NCBI RefSeq assembly: GCF_014224155.1 | Contig: NZ_JAASUI010000004.1 | Span: 163,705 to 227,704, forward strand | Origin: Listeria cossartiae subsp. cossartiae | GTDB lineage: Bacteria > Bacillota > Bacilli > Lactobacillales > Listeriaceae | Reading direction: 5' to 3' | Length of the DNA stretch: 64,000 nt | Shown: positions 43,555-52,123 of the stretch, one piece after another | How the letters are laid out: each line of letters starts with the position of its first letter | Numbering within the stretch: position 1 is the stretch's first letter | Translations under genes and position numbers: made by a program | The notes under the pieces: generated by a model | The model's database searches: none | Seen by the model: only the letters and a program-made list of their open reading frames with translations | Told to the model about the DNA's origin: nothing

Positions 43555-43611
43555 TTGACAACACCTCTCGTTTCCTTTTCCCGAATTTCTTAAAATAATG
43601 CACATTTAAAT

Positions 43612-43646
43612 AAAAAAAGCCTTCCCGATTTTACCGAGAAGGCTTT
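43612..43646 (-). terminator. Rho-independent terminator after the 90-residue membrane protein
   Basis: On the minus strand, AAAGCCTTCTCGG pairs with CCGGGAAGGCTTT-like sequence and is followed by seven T. It begins 5 bp after the stop. Confidence 0.85.
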
Positions 43647-43651
43647 AAAAC

Positions 43652-43924
43652 TTATTTTTCGTCGAGCAATTCGCTGTCTTTGAATTTCATTTTCGCGTGA
43701 CAGGCTGGACATTTTATTTTTAATTTACCTCCGTGGGAATGAGTGTGGTCGCTATCTTCTTTTTTAGTCAGCAGCATGTTGGCCGCCTTTTTTAGTAGTG
43801 GGATAGCAATAATAACACCGATGATTGTGAACATTGCTATAACCCCGATAAACACTAAGGTAAGAGCAATTATAGCGATAAAAGCTTTTTTCAAAAAATG
43901 ACCTAAATCAACTTGTTCTTCCAT
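43652..43924 (-). CDS. Small membrane protein with His-rich linker and Cys pair
   Basis: The 90-residue protein has one or two hydrophobic helices (about 10-47), a His-rich stretch DHTHSHGGK near residue 60, and a zinc-ribbon-like CPACHAKMKF near 74. The His and Cys residues suggest metal binding. That fits its neighbour, a cation diffusion exporter gene 48 bp away on the same strand and upstream in transcription. Function is not known; it may be an accessory to metal handling (inference). Confidence 0.7.
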   Translation of the reverse strand: MEEQVDLGHFLKKAFIAIIALTLVFIGVIAMFTIIGVIIAIPLLKKAANMLLTKKEDSDHTHSHGGKLKIKCPACHAKMKFKDSELLDEK

Positions 43925-43972
43925 CTAAACCAACTCCTCTAATTGATACGTTCATCATATCATGAAGCGGCA

Positions 43973-44884
43973 TTAATTGCAGTGATGATGGTGCGCATGA
44001 TTCCCTTCAAGTTGAATCGTACTATGTTCTAAAGAGAAATTTTCTTGTAAATAATGCTCGATATCCGCCAAAATTTTATCACGGTCAGCATCTTCACTTA
44101 CGGTCAAATGAGCTGTAAGAGCGTTGAAATCAGAAGTAATCGCCCATACATGTAAATCGTGCACTTCTTTTACACCATCTTGTTCTTGGAAGAAAGTTTT
44201 TATTTCCTCTGTATCCACGTTAGCTGGTTTGCCCTCCATCAAAATATGGATAGCATCTTTTAATACGCGCCAGCCACTAACTAGGATTAACGCCGCAACG
44301 ATAACACTAGCAATCGGGTCAGCGATGTTCCAACCTAGGAAGATGATTAGAAGCGCCGCAACGATCGCGCCAACAGAACCAAGCAAATCACCAAGCACAT
44401 GCAAGAAAGCACTACGCATATTTAAATTTTCACTTGTATCACCTTTCATCAAAATCCAAGCAACTAAAATATTAATAAGTAATCCGATAACCGAAATAGT
44501 CATCATTCCCGCTCCGATAACTTGCGGCGGGTCAAAGAAACGACCAATTGCTTCATAGAAAATAAAAACGGAAATCCCAACGAGCGTCAACCCGTTTAAA
44601 AATGCTGCTAAAATTTCAAAGCGTTTATAGCCGTATGTTTTATCAGAGCTCGCTGCTTTTTCGCCAAATTTAAATGCAGCTAAACTTAATCCTAGCGCGA
44701 CAGCATCTGAAAGCATATGTCCCGCATCAGAAAGCAGCGCCAAACTATTGGTCATAATTCCGCCAATAACTTCCACTACCATAAATGTAGCGATTAAGAT
44801 AAAACTAATAAATAATGATTTTTTGTTGGCATTATGCGCATGATTATGATTGTGCCCATGTGCGTGATCGTGGTTATGTGCCAT
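43973..44884 (-). CDS. Cation diffusion facilitator metal exporter (CzcD-like)
   Basis: The 303-residue CDF transporter exports Zn2+, and possibly Co2+ or Cd2+, using a proton or potassium gradient. It has a His-rich N-terminus (HNHDHAHGHNHNHAH, residues 3-17), six membrane helices with SLALLSDAGHMLSDAVALG (Asp and His metal site) in helix 2, a C-terminal cytosolic domain with VKEVHDLHVW, and a His-rich end (HAHHHHCN). I start at the ATG at 44884 with gagggg upstream. A 7-8-7 inverted repeat lies 36 bp upstream (separate entry). Confidence 0.9.
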   Translation of the reverse strand: MAHNHDHAHGHNHNHAHNANKKSLFISFILIATFMVVEVIGGIMTNSLALLSDAGHMLSDAVALGLSLAAFKFGEKAASSDKTYGYKRFEILAAFLNGLTLVGISVFIFYEAIGRFFDPPQVIGAGMMTISVIGLLINILVAWILMKGDTSENLNMRSAFLHVLGDLLGSVGAIVAALLIIFLGWNIADPIASVIVAALILVSGWRVLKDAIHILMEGKPANVDTEEIKTFFQEQDGVKEVHDLHVWAITSDFNALTAHLTVSEDADRDKILADIEHYLQENFSLEHSTIQLEGNHAHHHHCN

Positions 44885-44919
44885 ATGATTACTTCCCCTC
44901 TGTGAATACCTATTTTCTT

Positions 44920-44941
44920 TATATGCATATATTAGCATATA
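44920..44941. promoter_or_regulatory. Inverted repeat, candidate metal-repressor operator for the CDF gene
   Basis: TATATGC (44920-44926) and GCATATA (44935-44941) are a perfect 7-bp inverted repeat with an 8-bp centre, 36 bp upstream of the exporter start. The layout resembles operators of ArsR/SmtB-type zinc sensors, but the site is AT-rich and no regulator gene is adjacent. Confidence 0.35.
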
Positions 44942-44989
44942 TACATTTTTAGCGCAACCCATCTTCTGAAAAACTTTCAAACTTACAAA

Positions 44990-45028
44990 GAAAACCCCTT
45001 TAGCTCAGTATCTAAAGGGGTTGTTTTT
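44990..45028. terminator. Strong terminator after the HAD phosphatase gene
   Basis: AACCCCTTTAG and CTAAAGGGGTT form an 11-bp stem with an A-tract on one side and a seven-T run on the other. It ends the HAD gene on the minus strand and could also work on the plus strand. Confidence 0.8.
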
Positions 45029-45856
45029 TTATAAAATTTCTTCTTGCATAAATAATCCTAGTCCGCCGATATCGTGATGCTTGGCAATTTTGTCTGCTTT
45101 TTCCAAAGCTAGCGGGATGCCGTTTTCCATCGCTACACCAATTTTTGCTAATTCAATCATGCCGACATCATTTTCATTATCACCAAAAGCAATCGTTGTG
45201 TCGAGATTGATATAGCCATTTTCCGCAAGATACGTTAGCCCTTTCGCCTTATCAATGCCTTCGTTCATAATATCAATTAAATTCGAAGCAGACGCTAAAA
45301 CGGAAAGCGGAAGCCCTTGTAACGCGGCTTTGATTTCTGCTCGCTTGTCTAAGTCGGATTCAATAACTAGAACTTTCAGCGGGAACTCACCTTCACGCAG
45401 TACACTGAATGGGTCAGCAGTTAACGTAATTGGAACTTGCTCATTTTCCGGCAACGTTTTATTTAATTCATTGAAAAAGGCGATTTTGCCTGTATTAGTT
45501 GGTCCGATAATTCGTTCCGTTGTATAAATATGGTAATTTACCCCAAGTGGTTCAAGCGTATTTAGAATTGTATGTACCAAATCCAGTTCAATATTACTTT
45601 TATATAAAATTTCTCCTGTCGTAAAATCGCGTACCAAACCGCCATTACAGGAAATAACTGGTGTCTTAATTTTGAGTTCGTGGATAAATGGTAAAATCGC
45701 TAAGTCCAATCGGCCCGTCGCTAGGAAAAGTTTCTTGCCAGCAGTTTGCCAATCCATTAAAACTTCTTTGTTTAACGGATGAATTTGGTCTCCTTTTTTC
45801 ACAAGTAGCGTTCCGTCCATGTCTGTAATAACTGTGTCAATTGCTAGATTTGCCAA
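45029..45856 (-). CDS. Cof-type HAD phosphatase
   Basis: The HAD-superfamily IIB phosphatase has motif I DMDGTLL, motif II FLATGRL, motif III with a Lys in NEGIDKAKGL, and motif IV FGDNENDVGMIELA, all intact. I choose a TTG start at 45856 (275 residues) because agaaggg is 11 nt upstream. A GTG 12 nt earlier would sit right against that site and gives 279 residues. Substrates are usually sugar phosphates or FMN-like compounds and cannot be told here. Confidence 0.85.
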   Translation of the reverse strand: MANLAIDTVITDMDGTLLVKKGDQIHPLNKEVLMDWQTAGKKLFLATGRLDLAILPFIHELKIKTPVISCNGGLVRDFTTGEILYKSNIELDLVHTILNTLEPLGVNYHIYTTERIIGPTNTGKIAFFNELNKTLPENEQVPITLTADPFSVLREGEFPLKVLVIESDLDKRAEIKAALQGLPLSVLASASNLIDIMNEGIDKAKGLTYLAENGYINLDTTIAFGDNENDVGMIELAKIGVAMENGIPLALEKADKIAKHHDIGGLGLFMQEEIL

Positions 45857-45970
45857 TAGTTTTCGCACCCTTCTATAATTCCGTCATTATGTATCTCGAT
45901 TATAGACGAAATTTATATGATTGTCACGCCGATTTTTGGTATAATAATTTGGAATGGAGGAAGATAGTTA

Positions 45971-46846
45971 GTGAAGAAATATTTTATTACAATCATGATT
46001 TTGCTTTTTGGTACGCTATTTCTTAGTGCTTGCCAAAATGACAAAGAGGCTGAAAACTCTTCGCCTCCTAAGGTAGATTTAAAAGATCAAATACCTATTA
46101 TTTTAATTCATGGGAGCGGTGGCGACACGCATTCCCTTGATGAAATGGCAGACCAACTAATGAACGAATATAAAAGTTCAAATGAAGCGATGTCAATGTC
46201 GATTAGCGCGGACGGAGATATTACTTTCCAAGGCGAGTTAACAAAAGATGCCAAACGTCCAATTATTAAATTCGCTTTCGACCAAAACCAAGCAACACCA
46301 GACGATTGGTCTAAGTGGTTAAAAATTGCGATGGTTGATTTAAAAGACCGCTACGGCTTCACGCAAATGGACGGGGTCGGACACTCAAACGGTGGCTTAG
46401 CTCTAACTTACTTTGCCGAAGATTATGGCAAAGACGAAACCGTACCCACTTTACGCAAAATAGTAGCAATCGGCTCTCCCTTTAACGATTTAGATCCTAA
46501 CGATAATGGGAAAGATTTAACATTTAAGAATTTGCCTAATAGTACTGCACAATTAGATTATTTCATGGAAAAACAACAAGATATAAATCCTAATCTTGAA
46601 GTACTAGCTATTGCCGGTGAACTAAGCGAGGATAACCCAACCGATGGCGTCGTTCCGACAAATAGCTCACTAGCAACGAGACTCTTTATGCCAGGAAACG
46701 CCAAAGCTTATATTGAAGATGTTCAAGTTGGCAAAGGCGCGGTTCACCAAACATTACATGAAACAACGAAAAGCATCGAGAAAACGCACTGGTTTTTAGA
46801 AGAATTTAAAACAGACGAAACGCTTATCAAATTAGACTACAAATAG
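45971..46846 (+). CDS. DUF915 alpha/beta-hydrolase lipoprotein
   Basis: The 291-residue surface lipoprotein has a GTG start at 45971 with ggagg upstream. A type II signal peptide ends at the lipobox LSAC (Cys about 21). The alpha/beta hydrolase core has the oxyanion segment LIHGSGGDTHSLDE and the nucleophile elbow GHSNGG near residue 139, with late Asp and His residues available for a triad. DUF915 proteins are common in Listeria and lactobacilli, and their substrate is unknown. It is followed after 12 bp by a monooxygenase-like gene. Confidence 0.87.
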   Translation: MKKYFITIMILLFGTLFLSACQNDKEAENSSPPKVDLKDQIPIILIHGSGGDTHSLDEMADQLMNEYKSSNEAMSMSISADGDITFQGELTKDAKRPIIKFAFDQNQATPDDWSKWLKIAMVDLKDRYGFTQMDGVGHSNGGLALTYFAEDYGKDETVPTLRKIVAIGSPFNDLDPNDNGKDLTFKNLPNSTAQLDYFMEKQQDINPNLEVLAIAGELSEDNPTDGVVPTNSSLATRLFMPGNAKAYIEDVQVGKGAVHQTLHETTKSIEKTHWFLEEFKTDETLIKLDYK

Positions 46847-46858
46847 GAGGAATGGCAG

Positions 46859-47140
46859 TTGTTACACATTGAAGCGAAAATCCAAGTAAAACCCAATTTA
46901 GTAGAAGCATTTTTAACCGAAGTGGGCTTAGTCGTTCAGGGATCGCTAAGAGAAGCTGGAAATCATGGTTACGAATTGATTCGCTCAGTGAGTAACAATT
47001 CCACCTTTTATCTTTTAGAAAAGTGGGCGGATGAAGCTGCTATTCAGTCCCATAACGCAACAGCACATTATAAACGATTTAAGAGTAATGTGCCTGAATT
47101 TTTAGCTGTTCCAATTGAAGTGGCTTTACTTACAAGTTAA
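46859..47140 (+). CDS. Antibiotic biosynthesis monooxygenase (ABM) domain protein
   Basis: The 93-residue dimeric ferredoxin-like fold protein (YgiN/ABM type) has YELIRSVSNNSTFYLLEKW and a C-terminal HYKRFKSNVPEF. The start is a TTG at 46859 with a strong aggagg 7-8 nt upstream. Such small proteins oxidise quinol-like compounds or act in reactive electrophile stress, and no specific substrate is evident. It shares a transcript with the lipoprotein hydrolase and ends in a terminator. Confidence 0.85.
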   Translation: MLHIEAKIQVKPNLVEAFLTEVGLVVQGSLREAGNHGYELIRSVSNNSTFYLLEKWADEAAIQSHNATAHYKRFKSNVPEFLAVPIEVALLTS

Positions 47141-47144
47141 ATGC

Positions 47145-47182
47145 AAAAAAGATGGCTTCTATTTGATAGAGGCCATCTTTTT
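47145..47182. terminator. Bidirectional terminator between the ABM gene and the LRR surface protein
   Basis: AAGATGGCTTCTAT and ATAGAGGCCATCTT form the stem, with A and T tracts on both sides. It serves the convergent ends of both genes. Confidence 0.85.
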
Positions 47183-47189
47183 TATTGTT

Positions 47190-49343
47190 TTATTTACTGT
47201 ATGATTTTTTGAAAATACGGAATGAAACACCTACAAGTAATAGTCCCGCTAGTAAGAACAGCATGTTTTGGCTGTCTCCTGTTGCCGGTTGTTTACCAGT
47301 AGTTTTGTTGCCGTCATCCTCAGTACCGTTACAGTCATTTGATGCTGTCGGATCTGTTGGATCGCCATTATTTTCAGTTACAACTGGTACAACATTTACA
47401 TCTGTACCATCGTCATTACTGTCATCATCGTTCGGGTCTTCTGCAACCTCTTCGCTAAATTGAGCGTATAAAGTTACTCCGCCAGCAGGCATTTTGCTAG
47501 TTGCGAAGTTCCATTTGTTTCCGCCTGTTTTCGCATCAAACCAACCTTCGAAAGTGTAACCTTCTTTTGTTGGTGCCGCTGGTTCAGTGATTAATCCTTC
47601 TACTACAATAGCTTCTGTTGTTTGTACATCGTCTATATCAAAAGTAACAATAGCAGTTATTGGTTCTGGTGCTTTAGTGATGTGCACAGTTACTGTTATA
47701 GGAGTTGCCGCAACGCCATCTCCATTTACGGAGTTTAATGTTACTGTATAATCTCCTACTTCATTCCATTTTACAACTGTATCTAAATTAGTTGTAACGA
47801 CAGAATTATCATTTGTTGTAGCTTGAACACTAGTTAGAAAATCAGCTGCAGTTATTTCTGCAAATTGCATGTAGCTGATTTCTGTATTTGCTGTAATTAC
47901 TGGTGCTGGTGATTTAGCAACGCGAACGGTTACTTTCACTGGTTCAGCTTCAAATCCAGCAGTATTTTTGGCATTCAATGTTACTTCATATGCTCCAGCT
48001 TTTGTAAAATCTACTACAGAGTTGAAGTTAGAAGTAATTGTTGCTCCTTCTGTTGCACTTGCAGAAACACTTGCTAAAAATTGAGCTTCTGTTACACTCG
48101 CATTTTTATCGTAGTTCATTTCTGCATTTGCTGTAATTACTGGTAGATCAACAATTTTCACTGGTACAGTTACTTTCCCGGAGAAACTTCCTTGAATTGT
48201 TGTATCAGCAATATAATCACTGAACTCAAAATCTACAGTAGTTACACCTTCTAGTTTCGCTGTGTTCCATTTAAGTTGGCTGTTAGTATAAACACCTTCA
48301 TTGGAGATGTTTTTCGGTGTAGATGCTTGTCCAAAGTTTTTGATTTCGTTATCAAAAATTAATGTAGTTGCTCCTACTTTTTCAGATAATGTAACTGTTT
48401 GACCAGTTGCATTAACAACATTCAATTCAGGTGAATTTGTTTTTAAGCTCTCTGGTAATACACCGATATGGTTGTTATTTACAGAAAGGACAGTCATTTT
48501 AGGGAACGATTTCAAAGATTCTAATTCAGTGATTTCATTTTTACTAGCGTAAATAGTTGTAACGCTTGGTAAATTTTCCAAACCTGCTAAAGTAGTTACC
48601 TTGTTGCCATATACGTTTACGTTTTTAGCTTCTGGCATATTTTTCACACTAATATCTGTAATTCCACACTCATTTAGTTCGATTAAATCTGTCATTGATG
48701 GCAAGTTATCTAAAGTAACTTTAGTCAAGGTAGGTGTTTTGGAGAAATTAATAATATCCAGTCCACCGTCAACAAAACTACCTGCTTGTTTCAACGCTGG
48801 AAGATTTTTTAAAACTACCTCAGTTAACTCTGCTGAACCTTGTGTGTCAGTAGCAACTTTAGTTAGTTTAGGTTGATCTTGAATATCAAGCTTCGTTAAA
48901 TCATTACCAGTTAAATTAATATTAGTTAATTCCGGTAAAACGTTTTCACCTTTTAAAGTGAAATTAGTAATTTGGTTTGATCTTACATCTAAGCTAGTTA
49001 AATTAGTCAGATACTCGATACCTGCTAAATTAGTAATACCTTTCGATACAGCTGTTAATGATGTAACTTTGTCCAAGTCTCTTTGTACTACTACTAGATT
49101 AGGATCACTATCATCATTACCATAAATTTCTTTTAAAACAGCTTTAGCTAAAGCTTCATCAGGGAACAAAGTTTTGTAAACGCTACCTCTTGGAATGGTT
49201 GCTTTTAAATTCCCTACTTTTTGGGGTGTTTCTTCTTTAGGCTTTTCTTCATTTTCTGAAGCCAAGGCTGCTAAAGGATACGCATTAAATGATTGGAAAA
49301 GAATCATTCCTGCTGCAATTATAAAACCTACTTTTCTTTTCAC
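47190..49343 (-). CDS. Internalin-like LRR surface protein with Ig-like domains, one LBR repeat and a QPATG sorting signal
   Basis: The cell-wall protein is 717 residues from a GTG start at 49343, chosen because aaggagg lies 6 nt upstream; an ATG 18 nt earlier lacks a site. Layout: signal peptide (about 1-30); irregular leucine-rich repeats (about 75-330; [29 protein letters not shown]); two Ig-like domains (about 390-470 and 475-560, each opening PVITAN); one Listeria-Bacteroides repeat ([15 protein letters not shown]); an acidic Asn/Asp linker; and a sorting signal QPATGD, then a hydrophobic helix and basic tail. It belongs to the internalin-like family but the ligand is unknown. Confidence 0.88.
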   Translation of the reverse strand: MKRKVGFIIAAGMILFQSFNAYPLAALASENEEKPKEETPQKVGNLKATIPRGSVYKTLFPDEALAKAVLKEIYGNDDSDPNLVVVQRDLDKVTSLTAVSKGITNLAGIEYLTNLTSLDVRSNQITNFTLKGENVLPELTNINLTGNDLTKLDIQDQPKLTKVATDTQGSAELTEVVLKNLPALKQAGSFVDGGLDIINFSKTPTLTKVTLDNLPSMTDLIELNECGITDISVKNMPEAKNVNVYGNKVTTLAGLENLPSVTTIYASKNEITELESLKSFPKMTVLSVNNNHIGVLPESLKTNSPELNVVNATGQTVTLSEKVGATTLIFDNEIKNFGQASTPKNISNEGVYTNSQLKWNTAKLEGVTTVDFEFSDYIADTTIQGSFSGKVTVPVKIVDLPVITANAEMNYDKNASVTEAQFLASVSASATEGATITSNFNSVVDFTKAGAYEVTLNAKNTAGFEAEPVKVTVRVAKSPAPVITANTEISYMQFAEITAADFLTSVQATTNDNSVVTTNLDTVVKWNEVGDYTVTLNSVNGDGVAATPITVTVHITKAPEPITAIVTFDIDDVQTTEAIVVEGLITEPAAPTKEGYTFEGWFDAKTGGNKWNFATSKMPAGGVTLYAQFSEEVAEDPNDDDSNDDGTDVNVVPVVTENNGDPTDPTASNDCNGTEDDGNKTTGKQPATGDSQNMLFLLAGLLLVGVSFRIFKKSYSK

Positions 49344-49446
49344 GATTGTCCTCCTTATCAAAGTTGTTAATTAAATATATAAGTTGCCATAAAAAAACGT
49401 ACCTAATTAAATTCAATAGAAGGTACGCACATGAACTCACATTAGT

Positions 49447-49473
49447 ATTATATATGTAAAAACATTTTAACAA
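49447..49473 (-). promoter_or_regulatory. Candidate promoter of the LRR surface protein gene
   Basis: On the minus strand, TTGTTA (49468-49473) and a perfect TATAAT (49447-49452) are 15 bp apart, about 105 bp upstream of the GTG. The spacing is short, so strength is uncertain. The -35 overlaps a PrfA-box-like palindrome (see rejected). Confidence 0.35.
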
Positions 49474-49573
49474 ATACTAAAAATAGACTAATAATAGCTA
49501 AAAACAGTATAAATGTGTCCTATTTGTGAATATGTTTTTTTAAGTTTTCACACAATTATCGCTTGTTTTTTCA

Positions 49574-49621
49574 ATAGCAAAACCTTTCGTATAGGCGGAA
49601 ACTAGTTGCTATCAAAAGGTT
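49574..49621. repeat. Interleaved inverted repeats upstream of the LRR surface protein
   Basis: ATAGCAA (49574-49580) pairs with TTGCTAT (49606-49612), and AACCTTT (49581-49587) pairs with AAAGGTT (49615-49621). The arms alternate rather than nest, so only one hairpin can form at a time. Apart from this, the promoter and the terminator at 49757, I see nothing in 49344-49816. Confidence 0.5.
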
Positions 49622-49756
49622 TTCACCTAAGTGGTACAGTTATAATCATATACAAATCATATTTCCGCCTTCCTCCCTCAATAAGTCCCACTTGATACAT
49701 TGAGTACCAAAACAGGAAAAACAGCTTTGCGGGTGTATACATATTGTATCGATGCG

Positions 49757-49801
49757 TATACAAAAAAGCTGAGTTTGGTTTTTAGAGCCAAACTCAACTT
49801 T
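49757..49801 (-). terminator. Rho-independent terminator after the LBR surface protein
   Basis: On the minus strand, TTGAGTTTGGCTC and GAACCAAACTCAG-like arms form a long stem followed by six T. It starts 16 bp after the stop. Confidence 0.85.
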
Positions 49802-49816
49802 TAACTTTTTTGGGTA

Positions 49817-51016
49817 TTATTTAGCAGAAGTCTTCTTGAAAACTCGTAATGCCCCGCCAATAAGTAACAATCCGCCTAATAAGTATAGGACGTTTTCTTG
49901 GTTACCTGTTAATGGTAGTTTTTTACTTTGTTGATTTGTCTTTGCAGGATCTGCTGTCGTGTTTGTTGGTGCAGCTACTACTCCAGCGATTGGTTGAATA
50001 GGTTGAGTCGGTTGTTCTGGTTGTGATGGCTGCGCTGGATTTCCAACATTATTTTCTGCATCTTTACTAAATTGAGCATATAATGTTACATCTTTTGCTG
50101 GCATTTTATTTGTCTGGAAATCCCATTTGTTTCCACCTGTTTTTGCATCATACCATCCTGTGAACGTATAACCTGCTTTTGTTGGTGCGGCTGGCTCTTC
50201 TAAAAGACCATCGTAATCAATTGTTTGCGAAGTAGTTGTATCATCCGCATTCAATGTAGCTTTATAACTATTAAGGCTAAACTGCGCATATAAAGTTAAT
50301 TCATTTGCTTGCATCGGGTTTTGGAAATCCCATTTATTTCCGCCTGTTTCGGCATCATACCATCCTGTAAACGTATAGCCTGTTTTTGTTGGTTTTGTTG
50401 GTTCTTTAATGACGCCTGGGTAATCAACTATTTGTGTAGTGGTTGTATCTCCTGCATTAAGGTTAACAGGGAATGTATTTGCTCTAAATTGTGCATATAA
50501 AGTTATATCTTCTCCTGGCATTCTGTCTGTTGTGAAATCCCATTTATTTCCACCTGTTTTGGCATCATACCAACCAATAAAAGTATAACCTTCTTTCGTT
50601 GGCTTCGTTGGTTCATACAATAATTCTTGGTAAATTACTCTTTGCGTAGAAGTTCTTTCTTCTGAGATTAAATTAGCGTTGTAGCTATTAATTCTAAATT
50701 GTGCGTACAAAGTTACATCTGTTGCAGGCATTGGCGTGTTAAAGTTCCACTGAGTTCCACCAGTCGGCTCATCATACCACCCAACAAAGCTGTATCCATC
50801 TTTTCCTGGTCTTGCTGGCGATGGGACCGGCTTTCCAACTTCATAAGGCAAAGTTGTTACTCGACCTACGCTATAATAAATCATATTTGCCATAATTCGA
50901 GTGTCTGTTTCTGTACCTCCATCACCGTCTGCAGCCCAAGTAGTTAAGGGAAACACATTTAATGATTGAAAAAGAAAGGCCCCTGCTATAATAATTAAAC
51001 TTATTTTTCTTTTCAC
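49817..51016 (-). CDS. LPXTG surface protein made of four Listeria-Bacteroides repeats
   Basis: The 399-residue wall-anchored protein has a GTG start at 51016 and aggagg upstream. Layout: signal peptide (about 1-29, ending TWAAD), four LBR/Flg_new repeats of 66-70 residues (about 42-108, 109-178, 179-247, 248-317) each with GY-F-GWYD--TGG--W, a Pro/Gln spacer (about 327-345), and the sortase A signal LPLTG at 367-371 followed by a hydrophobic helix and a KKTSAK tail. It has no LRR, enzyme or known binding domain. Its signal peptide and last LBR are very like those of the adjacent LRR protein. Confidence 0.9.
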   Translation of the reverse strand: MKRKISLIIIAGAFLFQSLNVFPLTTWAADGDGGTETDTRIMANMIYYSVGRVTTLPYEVGKPVPSPARPGKDGYSFVGWYDEPTGGTQWNFNTPMPATDVTLYAQFRINSYNANLISEERTSTQRVIYQELLYEPTKPTKEGYTFIGWYDAKTGGNKWDFTTDRMPGEDITLYAQFRANTFPVNLNAGDTTTTQIVDYPGVIKEPTKPTKTGYTFTGWYDAETGGNKWDFQNPMQANELTLYAQFSLNSYKATLNADDTTTSQTIDYDGLLEEPAAPTKAGYTFTGWYDAKTGGNKWDFQTNKMPAKDVTLYAQFSKDAENNVGNPAQPSQPEQPTQPIQPIAGVVAAPTNTTADPAKTNQQSKKLPLTGNQENVLYLLGGLLLIGGALRVFKKTSAK

Positions 51017-51420
51017 GATTTTCCTCCTAGTTGTATAAAAAATTATATTTTATATGTATTAATCGCTTAAAACAAAAAAACACCCGCTATTTATGTAAAA
51101 GATGTCCCTCATTTAATCACAAATTAGATTATATCCTTAAAAGCCTATTTATGGATGCTAAAATTAGACTTAAATACAAGTTTTTTGTGTCTGTTTTATG
51201 ACGAAATAAGCTATTTTGTAGAATTTTGCTTCATATGGCTTATTTTTGCGTATTATTTTATTACTTTATTTAAAATAGATGCGCTAGTTCAATAGTAAAC
51301 TTGGCACTCCTATTTTGTAAATAGCAACTAAAATTATAAAAATATGACCTCCCGTATGAAGCAACTGTCAACCCAATCAAGAATCACGCTTTCTTTCTAT
51401 TTTGCTCATAATAACGTAAA
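51017..51420. other. Intergenic region upstream of the LBR surface protein
   Basis: About 400 bp of AT-rich sequence with no frame of useful length and no clear -35/-10 pair. A TATAAT on the minus strand near 51041 lacks a good -35. I see no repeat or operator in it. Confidence 0.5.
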
Positions 51421-51454
51421 AGAAGGTTTGGCCACGTGCGGGCCAAACCTTCTT
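51421..51454. terminator. Very strong bidirectional terminator after hrtA
   Basis: AAGAAGGTTTGGCC and GGCCAAACCTTCTT are perfect 14-bp arms around a 7-nt loop, with flanking A/T tracts, directly at the end of the ABC transporter operon. Confidence 0.9.
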
Positions 51455-52123
51455 TTAATTCTTCAAATATCCATCCTCAATCCGAATTACGCGGTCGACT
51501 AAATCTAAAACTCGTTCATCGTGCGTAACCATGATTGCTGCTTTGTTTTTCCGTTTCACTTCATCCGCAATCATTTGGACGACTTTGTGACCACGGTTTG
51601 CATCTAAACTCGCGGTTGGTTCGTCCGCTAAAATAATATCGGGATCGTTCATCAGCGCCCTAGCAATCGCAACACGTTGTTTCTCCCCGCCGGATAAACT
51701 TTCTGGATAGTTATTTTGGCGATGAGTTAAGCCTAATTCTTTGAGTAGCTTATCTGCTTTTTCTTTCGCAATTCGTCCTTTTTCGCCGGATAGTTCTGCG
51801 ATTACGAGTAATTGGTCGCGCACGTTTAAGTACGGGATTAGGTTTGCGCCTTGGAAAATAAAGCCAATTTTATCGAGCCGGACTTTTGTTAGGTCCTTAC
51901 TTGTAAGGTTATTTAGCATTTTTCCACCAATCGCAATTTCGCCTTCTGTTGGGGATAATAAAGCGCCCGCTATGGATAAAAAGGTGCTTTTCCCTGCGCC
52001 TGATGGACCGACGATGGCAACAAATTCGCCTTGCGCCACTTCTAAAGATACGTTTTTCAACACTTCGATGACTTGCTCGCCATCTTGATAATTTTTAGAA
52101 ATATTTTTCATCGTTAAAGTCAT
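51455..52123 (-). CDS. hrtA: ABC transporter ATPase, probable haem/toxic compound exporter HrtA
   Basis: The 222-residue ATPase of the MacB/LolD-type export family has Walker A GPSGAGKST near 39, signature LSGGEKQRVAIARAL near 143, Walker B IILADEPTASLD near 165, and switch His in MVTHDE. It overlaps its permease by one base. With the permease and the adjacent two-component pair it matches the HrtBA-HssRS haem-tolerance system of Staphylococcus in gene sizes and arrangement. The substrate is inferred from that. Confidence 0.78.
   Translation of the reverse strand: MTLTMKNISKNYQDGEQVIEVLKNVSLEVAQGEFVAIVGPSGAGKSTFLSIAGALLSPTEGEIAIGGKMLNNLTSKDLTKVRLDKIGFIFQGANLIPYLNVRDQLLVIAELSGEKGRIAKEKADKLLKELGLTHRQNNYPESLSGGEKQRVAIARALMNDPDIILADEPTASLDANRGHKVVQMIADEVKRKNKAAIMVTHDERVLDLVDRVIRIEDGYLKN

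Noticed and set aside
43555..43610. Possible sigma-B promoter ahead of the MDR oxidoreductase (GGGAAA on the minus strand)
   Set aside because: No GTTT-like -35 at 13-17 bp; the match is too weak to call even though stress control is plausible.
49467..49480. PrfA-box-like palindrome TTAACAAATACTAA ahead of the LRR surface protein gene
   Set aside because: Two mismatches to TTAACA-N2-TGTTAA, and the TATAAT is only 14 bp away instead of the usual 22-23 bp, so PrfA control is not supported.
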